The notes beneath the pieces are model-generated. The model was given only the letters and a program-made list of their open reading frames with translations. It was not told the DNA's origin and ran no database searches. A DNA stretch of 45,245 bases, taken from a virus. This document shows, one piece after another, positions 14,817 to 22,574 of this stretch (positions are counted from its first letter, which is position 1; every line of letters begins with the position of its first letter). The DNA lies in IMG/VR virus record IMGVR_UViG_3300017752_000029, positions 1 through 45,245 of that record; one strand, given 5' to 3'. The position numbers were made by a program, and so were the translations under genes.

Positions 14817-15897
14817 CGCTCGACATTAATTCTTCGACATCATCTTCAAGCGCCGAGTCTAATGCTTCCATATCATATTCGGTTTGTATATCTGAACCGT
14901 ATTTGTATTTAGCAGTAACAAGTTTTTGAAAGTCTTTATCTGAAATAATAGGCTTCCAAAATTCTAATGAATTTGTATCTTTTGCTCGATGTTTTGTGGT
15001 TTCTATTTCTCCACTAATTTTGCGAGAATACCATCCATTTGAAGGCTTTACTACCCAACCTAATTCTAATGCAATCTCTAATAGACTTGACCATTTATTA
15101 ATACCAGATGTCATATTTACCGAAAAGGCAAATTTGCTCTTTTCTTTTACAAATCTGGATTTGTGCACATTGAGAGTAAATTTATATCCAGTAACATCAG
15201 TACCATCTTTTTCTTGAGCTTTGCTAATTACGAAGATTTGATTTGCAGAATACTCTACGGCAGAGCCACCAGGGATAATTGTTTTCGGAAACAAACCCTG
15301 TTCTTTATAAACATGATTGATTACAAAACATGGAATATTTTTCTGAGCAATATGCGGAGTAGTGATACGGAAAAAAGAACGAATTGCTTTTGCTCTACTC
15401 ATATCAGCTACTGATTTTTCATTTTCAGCATCTTCGACTTCTTTTTTTGAAGCAAGATTACCTAATGAATCTACCATAATAAAAATATTATCTTTCCGAG
15501 TAATATTTTCAAGTTTCTTTGCCATGTCAAACTTTAAATGTTCTACATGTTCAATTGGAATATGTAAGATTCTTGTTGCATCAATTCCAAATGATTTTAA
15601 GTATTGTGGGGTAATTCCATATTCACAATCATAAAACAAACAAACACCATCTTTGTACTTATCTTGAAATGCTTTTAATGCATACAATGTAAGACAACTT
15701 TTAAATGTTTTAGACTCTCCTGCCAGAATCGTTAATCCTGTGGTAAACCCTCCGAATAATTCACCAGAAAATGCCATGTTAATAATTGGAATTCCTGTTG
15801 GTATAAGGTCTTTCTGATTGAAAAAAGACGATTCACTTAATACTGCACTTCCTCCGGCCCTAGAGCCGGTTTTACTTAGTTTTTCTAATAGACTCAT
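14809..15897 (-). CDS. uvsX: UvsX recombinase (RecA-like)
   Basis: A 362-residue RecA-family strand-exchange protein. The P-loop is GESKTFKS at 60-67, as in T4 UvsX-type proteins rather than bacterial RecA. VCLFYDCEYG, FIMVDSLGNL and the loop region before VVKPSNGWYSRK follow in the expected order, and the tail is acidic (EDDVEELMSSDE), as in T4 UvsX. It works with UvsY (28910-29368), gp46/47 and UvsW, all in this window. The leader is A-rich with no clear Shine-Dalgarno. A TATAAATA lies about 50 nt upstream. Confidence 0.93.
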   Translation of the reverse strand: MSLLEKLSKTGSRAGGSAVLSESSFFNQKDLIPTGIPIINMAFSGELFGGFTTGLTILAGESKTFKSCLTLYALKAFQDKYKDGVCLFYDCEYGITPQYLKSFGIDATRILHIPIEHVEHLKFDMAKKLENITRKDNIFIMVDSLGNLASKKEVEDAENEKSVADMSRAKAIRSFFRITTPHIAQKNIPCFVINHVYKEQGLFPKTIIPGGSAVEYSANQIFVISKAQEKDGTDVTGYKFTLNVHKSRFVKEKSKFAFSVNMTSGINKWSSLLEIALELGWVVKPSNGWYSRKISGEIETTKHRAKDTNSLEFWKPIISDKDFQKLVTAKYKYGSDIQTEYDMEALDSALEDDVEELMSSDE

Positions 15898-15950
15898 ATT
15901 TTTATTTTTTACTGTTTGATTTTATATAAGGAGTTACCTCATAGAAACTA

Positions 15951-15958
15951 TATTTATA
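15951..15958 (-). promoter_or_regulatory. Possible late-type element upstream of uvsX
   Basis: Minus-strand TATAAATA overlaps the end of the methyltransferase gene and lies about 53 nt before the uvsX start. Recombinase genes are normally early or middle in T4, so this could be a chance match in A+T-rich DNA. Confidence 0.3.
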
Positions 15959-17171
15959 CAAAGAATTTTTCAATGGTATTACTATTTTCTTTAATACCTT
16001 GAATTTCTCGTTTTTTATTATTCTGCATAACAATTGTACTAGGAATAGCTTTACACTTACCATCAAGAAAAGATAATACACCAGAAGCAACATCAGCAGC
16101 CGTTGAAACTGGAACATTTTGACAAATATGATTTATAACTCTTTCTGGTTTATCTCCACACAAAATCATATCTTCAGGCATTTTCATAATCCTAAGACAT
16201 TCTCGTATTGTTAAAAATTTCTGAGTATAAGGATTGATTAAAGAATGAGGTAGTACTGCAACAAAAGAAGGTATTATACCTTTGCCAACCATCAACCCAT
16301 GACCCCAGTAATTTAAATTTGCGTCTAGTTTTTTCTGAATTACTCGGCATCTTTTTGCATTTTTATCATAACCACGTTCTTCAAACCAATTAGCCGCCTC
16401 TGCAAATCCACCTTCTTTTTCAATATTTGTAACGAGATTTACTGAATTTTCTATAACGTTGAAAAAATCTGAAACGTTAGAAGTACGTGTTTTATCTAAT
16501 GCAAACTTAACTAAAGGGTCTTCGTTAGGATTGTTATTATTAACTAAAATATTCATTGGATCATCTTCACTGACTGGTTTCTGTAATATCGCTTCAATTG
16601 GCTCAACTTCCTTTTTCCAATAAGGAAACTCTACGCCTTTATCACCTTTTGTGAAGAAATAGAAAGATCTAGGTCTTTTTTGGCATAACCCATGAACCCT
16701 TGATTCAGTGAAATAAACGTTTAAAGAATAACCATATTTCAAACCAATTTCATGCAATTTCATTCTTACTTTTTCGCCCTTTTTAGTATAAAGAGCAGGA
16801 GCATTTTCTCCGAAAAATACTTTAGGTTTTACTTGACTTAATACATACTCTGCAGACGTATACATCCATTCATTAATTTCAGAATCAGCATTTGAGGTTA
16901 CAGACAGCGCAGATAATCCTGCACAAGGACAAGTAGAATTTACTATGTCTACTTGTTTAGGTTTATGATTAGGTGATTCATCTAAAAATGTATAGTCTCC
17001 TTTCCAATTTTTTACATTACGCAAATATTCAATATGATGCGAGTCATTGGCCTCAAATGGTTTCCAACTTAAAACCTCTTCAGGTAATTGTCCTTTTAGT
17101 GCATCCATTACGCCTAATGGTAAACCACCTATTAAAGGAATAATAGAAGAATATGTGTATTTTTTATTCAT
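15954..17171 (-). CDS. C5-cytosine DNA methyltransferase homologue
   Basis: The 405-residue protein shows the Dcm-type motif order: a motif I-like IPLIGGLPLG near the N-terminus, motif IV as STCPCAGLS with the candidate catalytic Cys83, motif VI as GENAP (121-125), motif VIII as QKRPRS (164-169), then LTIRECLRIMKMPEDM and NVPVSTAADV for motifs IX-X. Family enzymes transfer a methyl group from SAM to C5 of cytosine. Departures from the textbook motifs (PCAG for PCQ, ENAP for ENV) and its place in a hydroxymethylcytosine cluster make the true reaction uncertain. The gene overlaps the upstream glycosyltransferase by 4 nt (ATGA). Confidence 0.8.
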   Translation of the reverse strand: MNKKYTYSSIIPLIGGLPLGVMDALKGQLPEEVLSWKPFEANDSHHIEYLRNVKNWKGDYTFLDESPNHKPKQVDIVNSTCPCAGLSALSVTSNADSEINEWMYTSAEYVLSQVKPKVFFGENAPALYTKKGEKVRMKLHEIGLKYGYSLNVYFTESRVHGLCQKRPRSFYFFTKGDKGVEFPYWKKEVEPIEAILQKPVSEDDPMNILVNNNNPNEDPLVKFALDKTRTSNVSDFFNVIENSVNLVTNIEKEGGFAEAANWFEERGYDKNAKRCRVIQKKLDANLNYWGHGLMVGKGIIPSFVAVLPHSLINPYTQKFLTIRECLRIMKMPEDMILCGDKPERVINHICQNVPVSTAADVASGVLSFLDGKCKAIPSTIVMQNNKKREIQGIKENSNTIEKFFV

Positions 17172-18268
17172 AATGTAAGATATTGAGGTTCTGCAAAAAA
17201 TCTAGTTTTTAAGTAAGATAATAATTCTAATCTTTCAGTTTCGCTCATTTTGATTTTATCGGTTTTAAAGTCGATCATAATATCATTTATAATGTCTTTG
17301 TTTAAGCTAAATGTTTCTATAACATCTTTAATATAACAATCATTTGCAACCAATGGTAAACAATCCATTGATAAAGCTTCTACAAATCGAAATATAGAAA
17401 ATGTATTTTGGCAATATGCAGGTAAAATACAGGTAAAACGTGCTTTAGAAATATAATCTACATATGTAGGTCTTTCTACAAATGTGTCAATATCTTTAAA
17501 CTTATCATAAACAAATATTTTATTATTCAAATTACCATTGCGTTCTACAAAGTCATTTACTAATTCAAAATATTTCTGCCTTTGTTTCTTTACTGACGTG
17601 TAACCAAAGACTAAATCATATTCTTTTGCAAACGGGCCTTGTTTACCGTGATTCTTCATGTAATACTGCATACTATCACATCGTTCTGTTTCTAACGTAG
17701 GTGATTTATAACCATAATAAGATTTAAATGTTTTTACGTTTTTAAAAGGAAACTTGCTAATAGATAATTCAAGGGGATCATATTTTAATTCATGAATTTG
17801 AGCAGACTCTCTTTCTGCTAATTTTATTAATTGTAATGTGTTTGCAATATATTTCCCATTTGACTGATAACGCATACTGTTGGCGGTTTCAAATACCTGA
17901 GAGTTAAAATTTCTTATATTTCCATTCAGACCTAAACTAGGTCCCATAATAAAAATAATTGCTTCTACATTTTTGATATCTTTGTACCAATCATATTCTG
18001 AATAAAAATCTTTCCACTTTTTTTCTTTATTGAAGTACATACCATTATATACTTGATCAATATACAAATTATTATAACGAAATTTCTTGTCAATTTTTAT
18101 ATGTGCTAAATCTTCAATATAGTTAAAACCCTTATCAGTTTTAATGGGCAAAGAACAAATAATATTATAATCTTTATATTCATTTAATTGGGCCAACATT
18201 TCAATTGCTGGAGTGATATACTTTGACGTCACTCCATAATTTACTGTTATAACTATATTTTTTTTCAT
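17168..18268 (-). CDS. Putative DNA-modifying glycosyltransferase (GT-B type)
   Basis: A 366-residue protein with a GT-B-like layout: an N-terminal Rossmann-type half (MKKNIVITVNYGVTSKYITP) and a C-terminal half with YDLVFGYTSVKKQRQKYFEL and ARFTCILPAYCQNTFSIFRF followed by VEALSMDCLPLV. The latter parallels the region of T4 beta-glucosyltransferase ending in TLRVWETMASDAVMLI, but identity is low by eye. It directly precedes the methyltransferase homologue and follows the alpha-glucosyltransferase homologue, with 2 nt between stop and start. A second sugar transfer onto hydroxymethylcytosine is the natural suggestion; sugar and linkage are unknown. Confidence 0.65.
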   Translation of the reverse strand: MKKNIVITVNYGVTSKYITPAIEMLAQLNEYKDYNIICSLPIKTDKGFNYIEDLAHIKIDKKFRYNNLYIDQVYNGMYFNKEKKWKDFYSEYDWYKDIKNVEAIIFIMGPSLGLNGNIRNFNSQVFETANSMRYQSNGKYIANTLQLIKLAERESAQIHELKYDPLELSISKFPFKNVKTFKSYYGYKSPTLETERCDSMQYYMKNHGKQGPFAKEYDLVFGYTSVKKQRQKYFELVNDFVERNGNLNNKIFVYDKFKDIDTFVERPTYVDYISKARFTCILPAYCQNTFSIFRFVEALSMDCLPLVANDCYIKDVIETFSLNKDIINDIMIDFKTDKIKMSETERLELLSYLKTRFFAEPQYLTL

Positions 18269-18270
18269 TT

Positions 18271-19545
18271 TTATTCAAATAAACTAGGAAAAACGTTCAT
18301 CGTATCTTGGTGTTCTTTGTAAAAATCAAAGGCCATTTCGCGATATTCATTTCTCATTATCTTATCATTTATAAGTTTTTCAATAAGATCTGCAGACTCT
18401 TTATAATTCGATGGGTCAAGCCAAATAGTTCCTGAGTTTTTACATTCTGTTAAAGGAATATTTTTGGTTCGGTGAATACAATAATCTCCGAATGTTTTAC
18501 GAAAAATTGGAACTACACCTGTAGCTGCAACTTCGCAATGTGTTCCTTCTAATGACTTACCTACGTATTTCTTTTCTAATCTACTTAATTGTAAACCAAA
18601 TCCGCACTTAGACATTCTTTCTAATAATTCTGTATTATTATAGATACCAAATACGCAAGGCAATTTACCATAAAATGAAGTCAAATCAGTATCTTCAATT
18701 TTTTTAACACCATGTAAACCGTATTCATCTAAATTAAGATTATGTTGTTTACCCAAATTAATAACTGATGGCATTTCTGCCGAACGAATAAAACAGTTAT
18801 GTGGAATTTTAATAAAGAAATCAACAAAGGCAATAGAAGTTTCAATTCCTTCAATGGTTATTAAATAATCTTTTTCTTTTAAAGCATTATGATAGAAATC
18901 AAAAACCATATCATAACCTTTCCATGCTACACATCTTCCAAGCCATTTCAAATGTTTTGGGTCTTGTTCGTCAATATCTTTCCAATATTTCGCTCTGGCT
19001 TCATCGAAATTAAACGCCGGCTGAGTTGTTTTCAAGGGAAGAGTTTTAACATCATCATTGCCCATAAACATTTTAAGCGGATTACCTCTATTCTTATTTT
19101 TTACTAATCCTGCTACATAATTAGTTTTAGTATGAGTATAAAAGGCGTCTATAGAATCAAAGGTTTCATCAATACATGCATTTCTCTGAATAGAAGAAGA
19201 ATTATGATCAAATAAAATAGCGTATTTTTTTATTTTAACTTCTTTTAATAATTTTTTAAAAGATTCTTTTATAATCTCGTCATGTGACACGGCCGGTAAG
19301 GAATTAATAACTACTAAATCACCTTTTGTGTTTATTTCATCTATTAAAGACTGAACCGCATCAGTATTTTTAAATTTTACTCTTTCAATAGTTGAATCAA
19401 ACGCGTTATCTCTAGTCCATTTTTTGTCGTCGACTGCTACAATTTTGCAAGGTTCATTTATTCTTGCAAAATATTTTGACATTTCTGTAGAAAATTGGGT
19501 AGGTCCGCAACCTTCAACGCCTCTTCCTAAAATAATGTATTTCAT
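18271..19545 (-). CDS. agt: DNA alpha-glucosyltransferase homologue (T4 Agt)
   Basis: The 424-residue sequence follows T4 alpha-glucosyltransferase across its length: GRGVEGCGPTQFS at the N-terminus (T4 ARGLEGCGVTKFS), INSLPA (T4 INSVPA), YWKDI, LGRCVAWKGYDMVFDF (T4 IGRTTTWKGFYQMFDF), LLERMSKCGFGLQLSRLEKK, SLEGTHCEVAATGVVPIF and IWLDP, ending with EHQDT. T4 Agt transfers glucose from UDP-glucose to 5-hydroxymethylcytosine in DNA. With dCMP hydroxymethylase nearby, this phage probably carries glycosylated hydroxymethylcytosine. The actual sugar donor cannot be read from sequence. Confidence 0.88.
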   Translation of the reverse strand: MKYIILGRGVEGCGPTQFSTEMSKYFARINEPCKIVAVDDKKWTRDNAFDSTIERVKFKNTDAVQSLIDEINTKGDLVVINSLPAVSHDEIIKESFKKLLKEVKIKKYAILFDHNSSSIQRNACIDETFDSIDAFYTHTKTNYVAGLVKNKNRGNPLKMFMGNDDVKTLPLKTTQPAFNFDEARAKYWKDIDEQDPKHLKWLGRCVAWKGYDMVFDFYHNALKEKDYLITIEGIETSIAFVDFFIKIPHNCFIRSAEMPSVINLGKQHNLNLDEYGLHGVKKIEDTDLTSFYGKLPCVFGIYNNTELLERMSKCGFGLQLSRLEKKYVGKSLEGTHCEVAATGVVPIFRKTFGDYCIHRTKNIPLTECKNSGTIWLDPSNYKESADLIEKLINDKIMRNEYREMAFDFYKEHQDTMNVFPSLFE

Positions 19546-19994
19546 AGTTTTACCTCTTCTATTTTTATATTCGCTTCTTGTAACATATCTTTAGTAAATT
19601 TATAGGATTTTTTCCATTTATCTTCTATTTTTTCAGCAGCAGACCAGTAAACTCTTTTTATACCAACTTGTATAATACCTTTTGAGCATTCTGAACAGAC
19701 AGGCAAACCCCATACAAACATTTTTGCACCATCTAAAGATATTCCATTATAAGTAGCATTGTAAATACAATTCATTTCTGCATGCACTACATACTTATAT
19801 TTTTCTTCTCTAATATCAAGTCTATAATCATCCAAAATATTTCGCGGAAATCCATTAAACCCTTGAGCTAAGACTTGTCCTTTATTTCCTATTGCAACTG
19901 CACCTATTTTTCTTGAGGGGTCGCGACTCCAAGTAGAAACTTCTTTAGCGAGTCTAATGTATCTTTTAACCCATTTATCGTTTTCTATCTTCAT
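19542..19994 (-). CDS. cd: dCMP deaminase
   Basis: A zinc deaminase with HAE at residues 71-73 and PVCSEC at 98-103, the zinc ligands and catalytic Glu of the dCMP deaminase family. It converts dCMP to dUMP, feeding thymidylate synthesis and helping balance pools when dCMP is being hydroxymethylated. At 150 residues it is shorter than T4 Cd (193), lacking the extra T4 insertion. The gene overlaps the glucosyltransferase by 4 nt and the upstream DUF1599-type gene by 4 nt, so the cluster is translationally coupled. Confidence 0.9.
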   Translation of the reverse strand: MKIENDKWVKRYIRLAKEVSTWSRDPSRKIGAVAIGNKGQVLAQGFNGFPRNILDDYRLDIREEKYKYVVHAEMNCIYNATYNGISLDGAKMFVWGLPVCSECSKGIIQVGIKRVYWSAAEKIEDKWKKSYKFTKDMLQEANIKIEEVKL

Positions 19995-20332
19995 TTATTT
20001 TTTCTATTTAAAAAATCTCTATTAGGGTCTTGTCCGTCAATACCATTTCTAATATAACTTACTAAAAATGACGAGTAATTAATAAGATCTTTTCCAGAAT
20101 CTTCAAGCGATTCAAAGTTAGGTTGATAATTTTTATCGTGTTGCATTGCCTCAATTACCGATCTAAGTCTTAATGTTTTAGCATGAACAATATCTAAAAT
20201 GGTCATAATGCCATTCGGATAATAATCTGCTTGTTTCACAATTGAATTAGGGTTTTGGTAATCTCTTCCCTTTTTTTCTTGTAACTCAACGCATTCACGT
20301 AATATTTTTACTGATTCTTTTTCTTCTTCCAT
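19991..20332 (-). CDS. DUF1599-type nucleotide-modification-associated protein
   Basis: The 113-residue helical protein contains LQEKKGRDYQNPNSIVKQAD, then YPNGIMTILDIVHAKTLRLR and NFESLEDSGKDLINYSSFLV. This matches my recollection of the DUF1599 family, also called nucleotide modification associated domain 1, found beside phage nucleotide-modification genes. Its biochemical role is not known to me. It overlaps dCMP deaminase downstream and the hydroxymethylase upstream, which fits a role in handling modified nucleotides. Confidence 0.75.
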   Translation of the reverse strand: MEEEKESVKILRECVELQEKKGRDYQNPNSIVKQADYYPNGIMTILDIVHAKTLRLRSVIEAMQHDKNYQPNFESLEDSGKDLINYSSFLVSYIRNGIDGQDPNRDFLNRKNK

Positions 20333-20979
20333 AATTTTTCTACAAATTTAAAATGTCTTTCATACACATGTAAAGATGCTGCTTGCCAATGGATATCTCC
20401 ACAAGGGATATTTAATTGCTTAGCCATTTTTTCTTGAATGTATTTAGCCCAATGATAATCATTAACATATCCAAATACTGCATCGTTTGAGCGCATCATT
20501 ACTACAACATTAAGTTTACCATTTCTGATAAGATAAGTATGAGCAAAGGTACATATAAAATCTGACATACCATCAACATTAAAATCTGTATGCATTGACG
20601 GTCTTTGATAAATCATTGTGGCTCTGCGAGAATCTGGATTTCTGATTAATTCAGATACGACATTATCGTATTGATAACCATTATTTTTTGAATATATTAA
20701 ATATCCATAATTGGAATTTATTTTTCCATTGTCAGATGCAACTGCATTCCAGATTGCGGGTGTTTCACCAGGAATATCATCAACCTTTAAAGATTGACTT
20801 TCGTACCATTTAATTTCTCTTTTTACATAATCTAAATTAGGCTTACGTATTATTGTATCTTGATCTGCTAAGAATGAAGCACCTACAATCTCTAGCGTTT
20901 TTACTCCAGTTTTATCAATAACTAATTCATTGTTTTTGAGTTTATCAATAAAAATATTTCTAATATCTTTAATTTTCAT
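20308..20979 (-). CDS. 42: dCMP hydroxymethylase (T4 gp42)
   Basis: The 223-residue protein aligns closely with T4 gp42: VIDKTGVKTLEIVGASFLAD, WYESQSLKVDDIPGETPAIW, SNYGYLIYS, NPDSRRATMIYQRPSM, DGMSDFICT with nucleophile Cys143, and MRSNDAVFGYVNDYHW. Asp174 in VND corresponds to the T4 Asp that replaces the Asn of thymidylate synthase and selects dCMP. The enzyme makes 5-hydroxymethyl-dCMP using methylene-tetrahydrofolate. It is shorter than T4 gp42 (246) at the C-terminus. The early-type promoter at 20987-21016 ends so close to the ATG that the mRNA may be nearly leaderless. Confidence 0.93.
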   Translation of the reverse strand: MKIKDIRNIFIDKLKNNELVIDKTGVKTLEIVGASFLADQDTIIRKPNLDYVKREIKWYESQSLKVDDIPGETPAIWNAVASDNGKINSNYGYLIYSKNNGYQYDNVVSELIRNPDSRRATMIYQRPSMHTDFNVDGMSDFICTFAHTYLIRNGKLNVVVMMRSNDAVFGYVNDYHWAKYIQEKMAKQLNIPCGDIHWQAASLHVYERHFKFVEKLWKKKKNQ

Positions 20980-20986
20980 AATGCTA

Positions 20987-21016
20987 ATTATATCATATTT
21001 TTAGACGATTGTAAAC
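20987..21016 (-). promoter_or_regulatory. Early-type promoter for gene 42
   Basis: Minus-strand GTTTAC (21011-21016), 18 nt, TATAAT (20987-20992) in TATGATATAAT. This single copy lacks the longer cassette. The predicted +1 falls within about one or two bases of the gene 42 ATG at 20979. Confidence 0.8.
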
Positions 21017-21022
21017 AATATT

Positions 21023-21502
21023 TTATTCTGATATTAAATTACGTAGTGATTTATAATCTTCTCCGTAAGCGTTAGAGTATTTTCTGAGTGTATTAGCAAC
21101 ATTAACATTATATATTACTGCTAAAGAAATCATTTCTTTAATATACCATTTCATTTTTCTTAAACCTGAATTAGTAGTATATCTAACGTAATTATTTTTG
21201 TTTATAACTTCCCATATTTTTATATAAGATGTATCATCATATTCAACAAATATTAAACGATCAATATTTAAACATTTTTTACTTTGCGACAATGCACAAG
21301 AAAGAGTATGATCATAATGCATTCTGGCTTGCGTTTTAACTTCAAAGGATTTTCCGAAAAAATCATAACCATCTTTTACGTTATCATAATAATTTTCAGA
21401 AAGGTTTGCAGAAAAATGATGTTTTATTATCGCTTCGCCTATATCTCCTACTATTTTAGAATCGTGTTCTTTGTAGTTTATCTTTTCAAGTATTATGTCC
21501 AT
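21023..21502 (-). CDS. Putative PD-(D/E)xK-type nuclease, 159 aa
   Basis: The N-terminal half reads GDIGEAIIKHHFSA followed by KDGYDFFGKSFEVKTQARMH. The E...D...EVK spacing is that of a PD-(D/E)xK nuclease core (Glu of GEA, Asp of GYDF, Glu-Val-Lys of FEVK). It is a small stand-alone domain with no recognised DNA-binding region. The gene overlaps the stop of the upstream 148-aa gene and ends just before the gene 42 promoter. A phage nuclease beside the hydroxymethylase could attack unmodified DNA, which is speculation from position. Confidence 0.6.
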   Translation of the reverse strand: MDIILEKINYKEHDSKIVGDIGEAIIKHHFSANLSENYYDNVKDGYDFFGKSFEVKTQARMHYDHTLSCALSQSKKCLNIDRLIFVEYDDTSYIKIWEVINKNNYVRYTTNSGLRKMKWYIKEMISLAVIYNVNVANTLRKYSNAYGEDYKSLRNLISE

Positions 21503-21939
21503 AAATGATGCCTATTTTCTATAGTCCAAATAAACCATTTTGTATCTAAGTTTATAATTCTTTTTTCTATATCGTCGTATAATCCATAAGTTTCTTCGTA
21601 ACTATATTTGAATGTTATCGAGCCATTTTCTCTTATTTGCATATCATCAGTGGGTACCTTATCTAGTTCTTCCTCTTGCATCTTTAAAAGCTCAGGTTTT
21701 TCTTCTTTAAACCATTTATATGCCATTTTTAGATTTTCCGCAAATAGAGCATGTTCTTCTTCTTCAAAGTCAAAATGTTCCAATGGTTGTTCTTCTTCGA
21801 CTAATTCAATGATCACGCCAGAAAGAAATCCCTCCATTAAAACATCTTTATCTTGCCATTTATTCCAATTAACGTATTTTTTTATCCATCGTTGTTGAGG
21901 GAAAAAAAAATCTTTAATATTATAATAAATATTTTTCAT
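21493..21939 (-). CDS. Hypothetical 148-aa protein
   Basis: I use ATG 21939 (MKNIYYNIKDFFF), one base after the upstream stop codon, instead of an in-frame TTG eight codons earlier. The protein contains PQQRWIKKYVNWNKWQDKD and an acidic middle region (EHFDFEEEEHALF). Similar proteins occur in many phages without known function, as far as I recall. It overlaps the downstream nuclease-like gene by 10 nt. No membrane segment or catalytic motif is seen. Confidence 0.7.
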   Translation of the reverse strand: MKNIYYNIKDFFFPQQRWIKKYVNWNKWQDKDVLMEGFLSGVIIELVEEEQPLEHFDFEEEEHALFAENLKMAYKWFKEEKPELLKMQEEELDKVPTDDMQIRENGSITFKYSYEETYGLYDDIEKRIINLDTKWFIWTIENRHHLWT

Positions 21940-21940
21940 T

Positions 21941-22222
21941 TTATTCAATTTCAAAGTTTTCAAATGTATATTCTTTTAATTTAACAGATTGAATACGATT
22001 AAAATTAAAACTTCTCCATCCTTTTGATTCTAAATCAAAAACTCTAATTTGTTCAGAAGCATCTTGATCAAAATTTGATGTTCCTTTTGGTACGAATTCT
22101 TCTGCAAGAGATTCAATTTGGCGAGTACAACTCATTACCCGAGTATCGCCATTCGCCTTTTCAAAAGTAACAATTGCGCGAGAGTTTGTTTTTAATAGAT
22201 CTAATAGTATTTTTTTGTTCAT
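21941..22222 (-). CDS. Small SH3-barrel-like phage protein
   Basis: The 93-residue product contains AIVTFEKANGDTRVMSCT and, near the C-terminus, QIRVFDLESKGWRSFNFNRI. This pair of motifs marks a widespread small phage family resembling T4-type DUF2693 proteins with an SH3-like beta barrel (recognition from memory). The function is unknown. Its stop is directly followed by the ATG of the next gene. Confidence 0.75.
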   Translation of the reverse strand: MNKKILLDLLKTNSRAIVTFEKANGDTRVMSCTRQIESLAEEFVPKGTSNFDQDASEQIRVFDLESKGWRSFNFNRIQSVKLKEYTFENFEIE

Positions 22223-22253
22223 AATATTTCGTGGTTATCGTTAGTTAAAGTGT

Positions 22254-22316
22254 TTATCCTTGCAACAATAAAAGCAAGAATAATATAATAATTAATGTTA
22301 AAAAAATCGTTGTCAT
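22254..22316 (-). CDS. Possible 20-aa membrane peptide
   Basis: An ATG at 22316 overlaps the stop of the 65-aa gene (ATGA) and opens a 20-codon frame, MTTIFLTLIIILFLLLLLQG, nearly all hydrophobic, which would form a single transmembrane helix. It fills the only gap between two small genes. Length gives no statistical support, so it is a candidate only. Confidence 0.4.
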   Translation of the reverse strand: MTTIFLTLIIILFLLLLLQG

Positions 22317-22510
22317 ATTTTTATTCTCATGTTTATTAGATCGAATTCTTTGATTTTAAATTCGCCTCTTCTTGTATTACAAATCCATTCATTTACTGAA
22401 ACCTTTTCTTTAAGCTTACACCTACCATAACATCTGGAATATAAAATCCTACCTTTAAAAAGATCACAACTCATTACTTTTCTTGTAACTCCTAGTCTAG
22501 TATTTTTCAT
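22313..22510 (-). CDS. Hypothetical 65-aa cysteine-containing protein
   Basis: The frame starts at ATG 22510 with MKNTRLGVTRKVMSCDLFKG and contains Cys in SRCYGRCKL and in WICNTRRG, a possible metal-binding or disulfide arrangement. It is strongly basic. It lies between two tiny candidate ORFs in the same orientation and overlaps the downstream one by 4 nt. I do not recognise a family. Confidence 0.6.
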   Translation of the reverse strand: MKNTRLGVTRKVMSCDLFKGRILYSRCYGRCKLKEKVSVNEWICNTRRGEFKIKEFDLINMRIKI

Positions 22511-22515
22511 ATTGA

Positions 22516-22572
22516 TTAAAGTCTGCCATAAGATTTTGCATTTTTAGCTTCTTCTTGCTTTCTTTTAGTCAT
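22516..22572 (-). CDS. Possible 18-aa basic peptide
   Basis: An ATG at 22572, two bases after the stop of the beta-helix gene, opens MTKRKQEEAKNAKSYGRL and a stop. It fits the close-packed layout and has a sensible charged composition, but is too short for certainty. Confidence 0.3.
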   Translation of the reverse strand: MTKRKQEEAKNAKSYGRL

Positions 22573-22574
22573 AA

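Noticed and set aside
15902-16117. 71-codon minus-strand frame rich in Leu/Phe
   Set aside because: It overlaps the end of the methyltransferase in another frame, and the methyltransferase C-terminal motifs continue intact through it.
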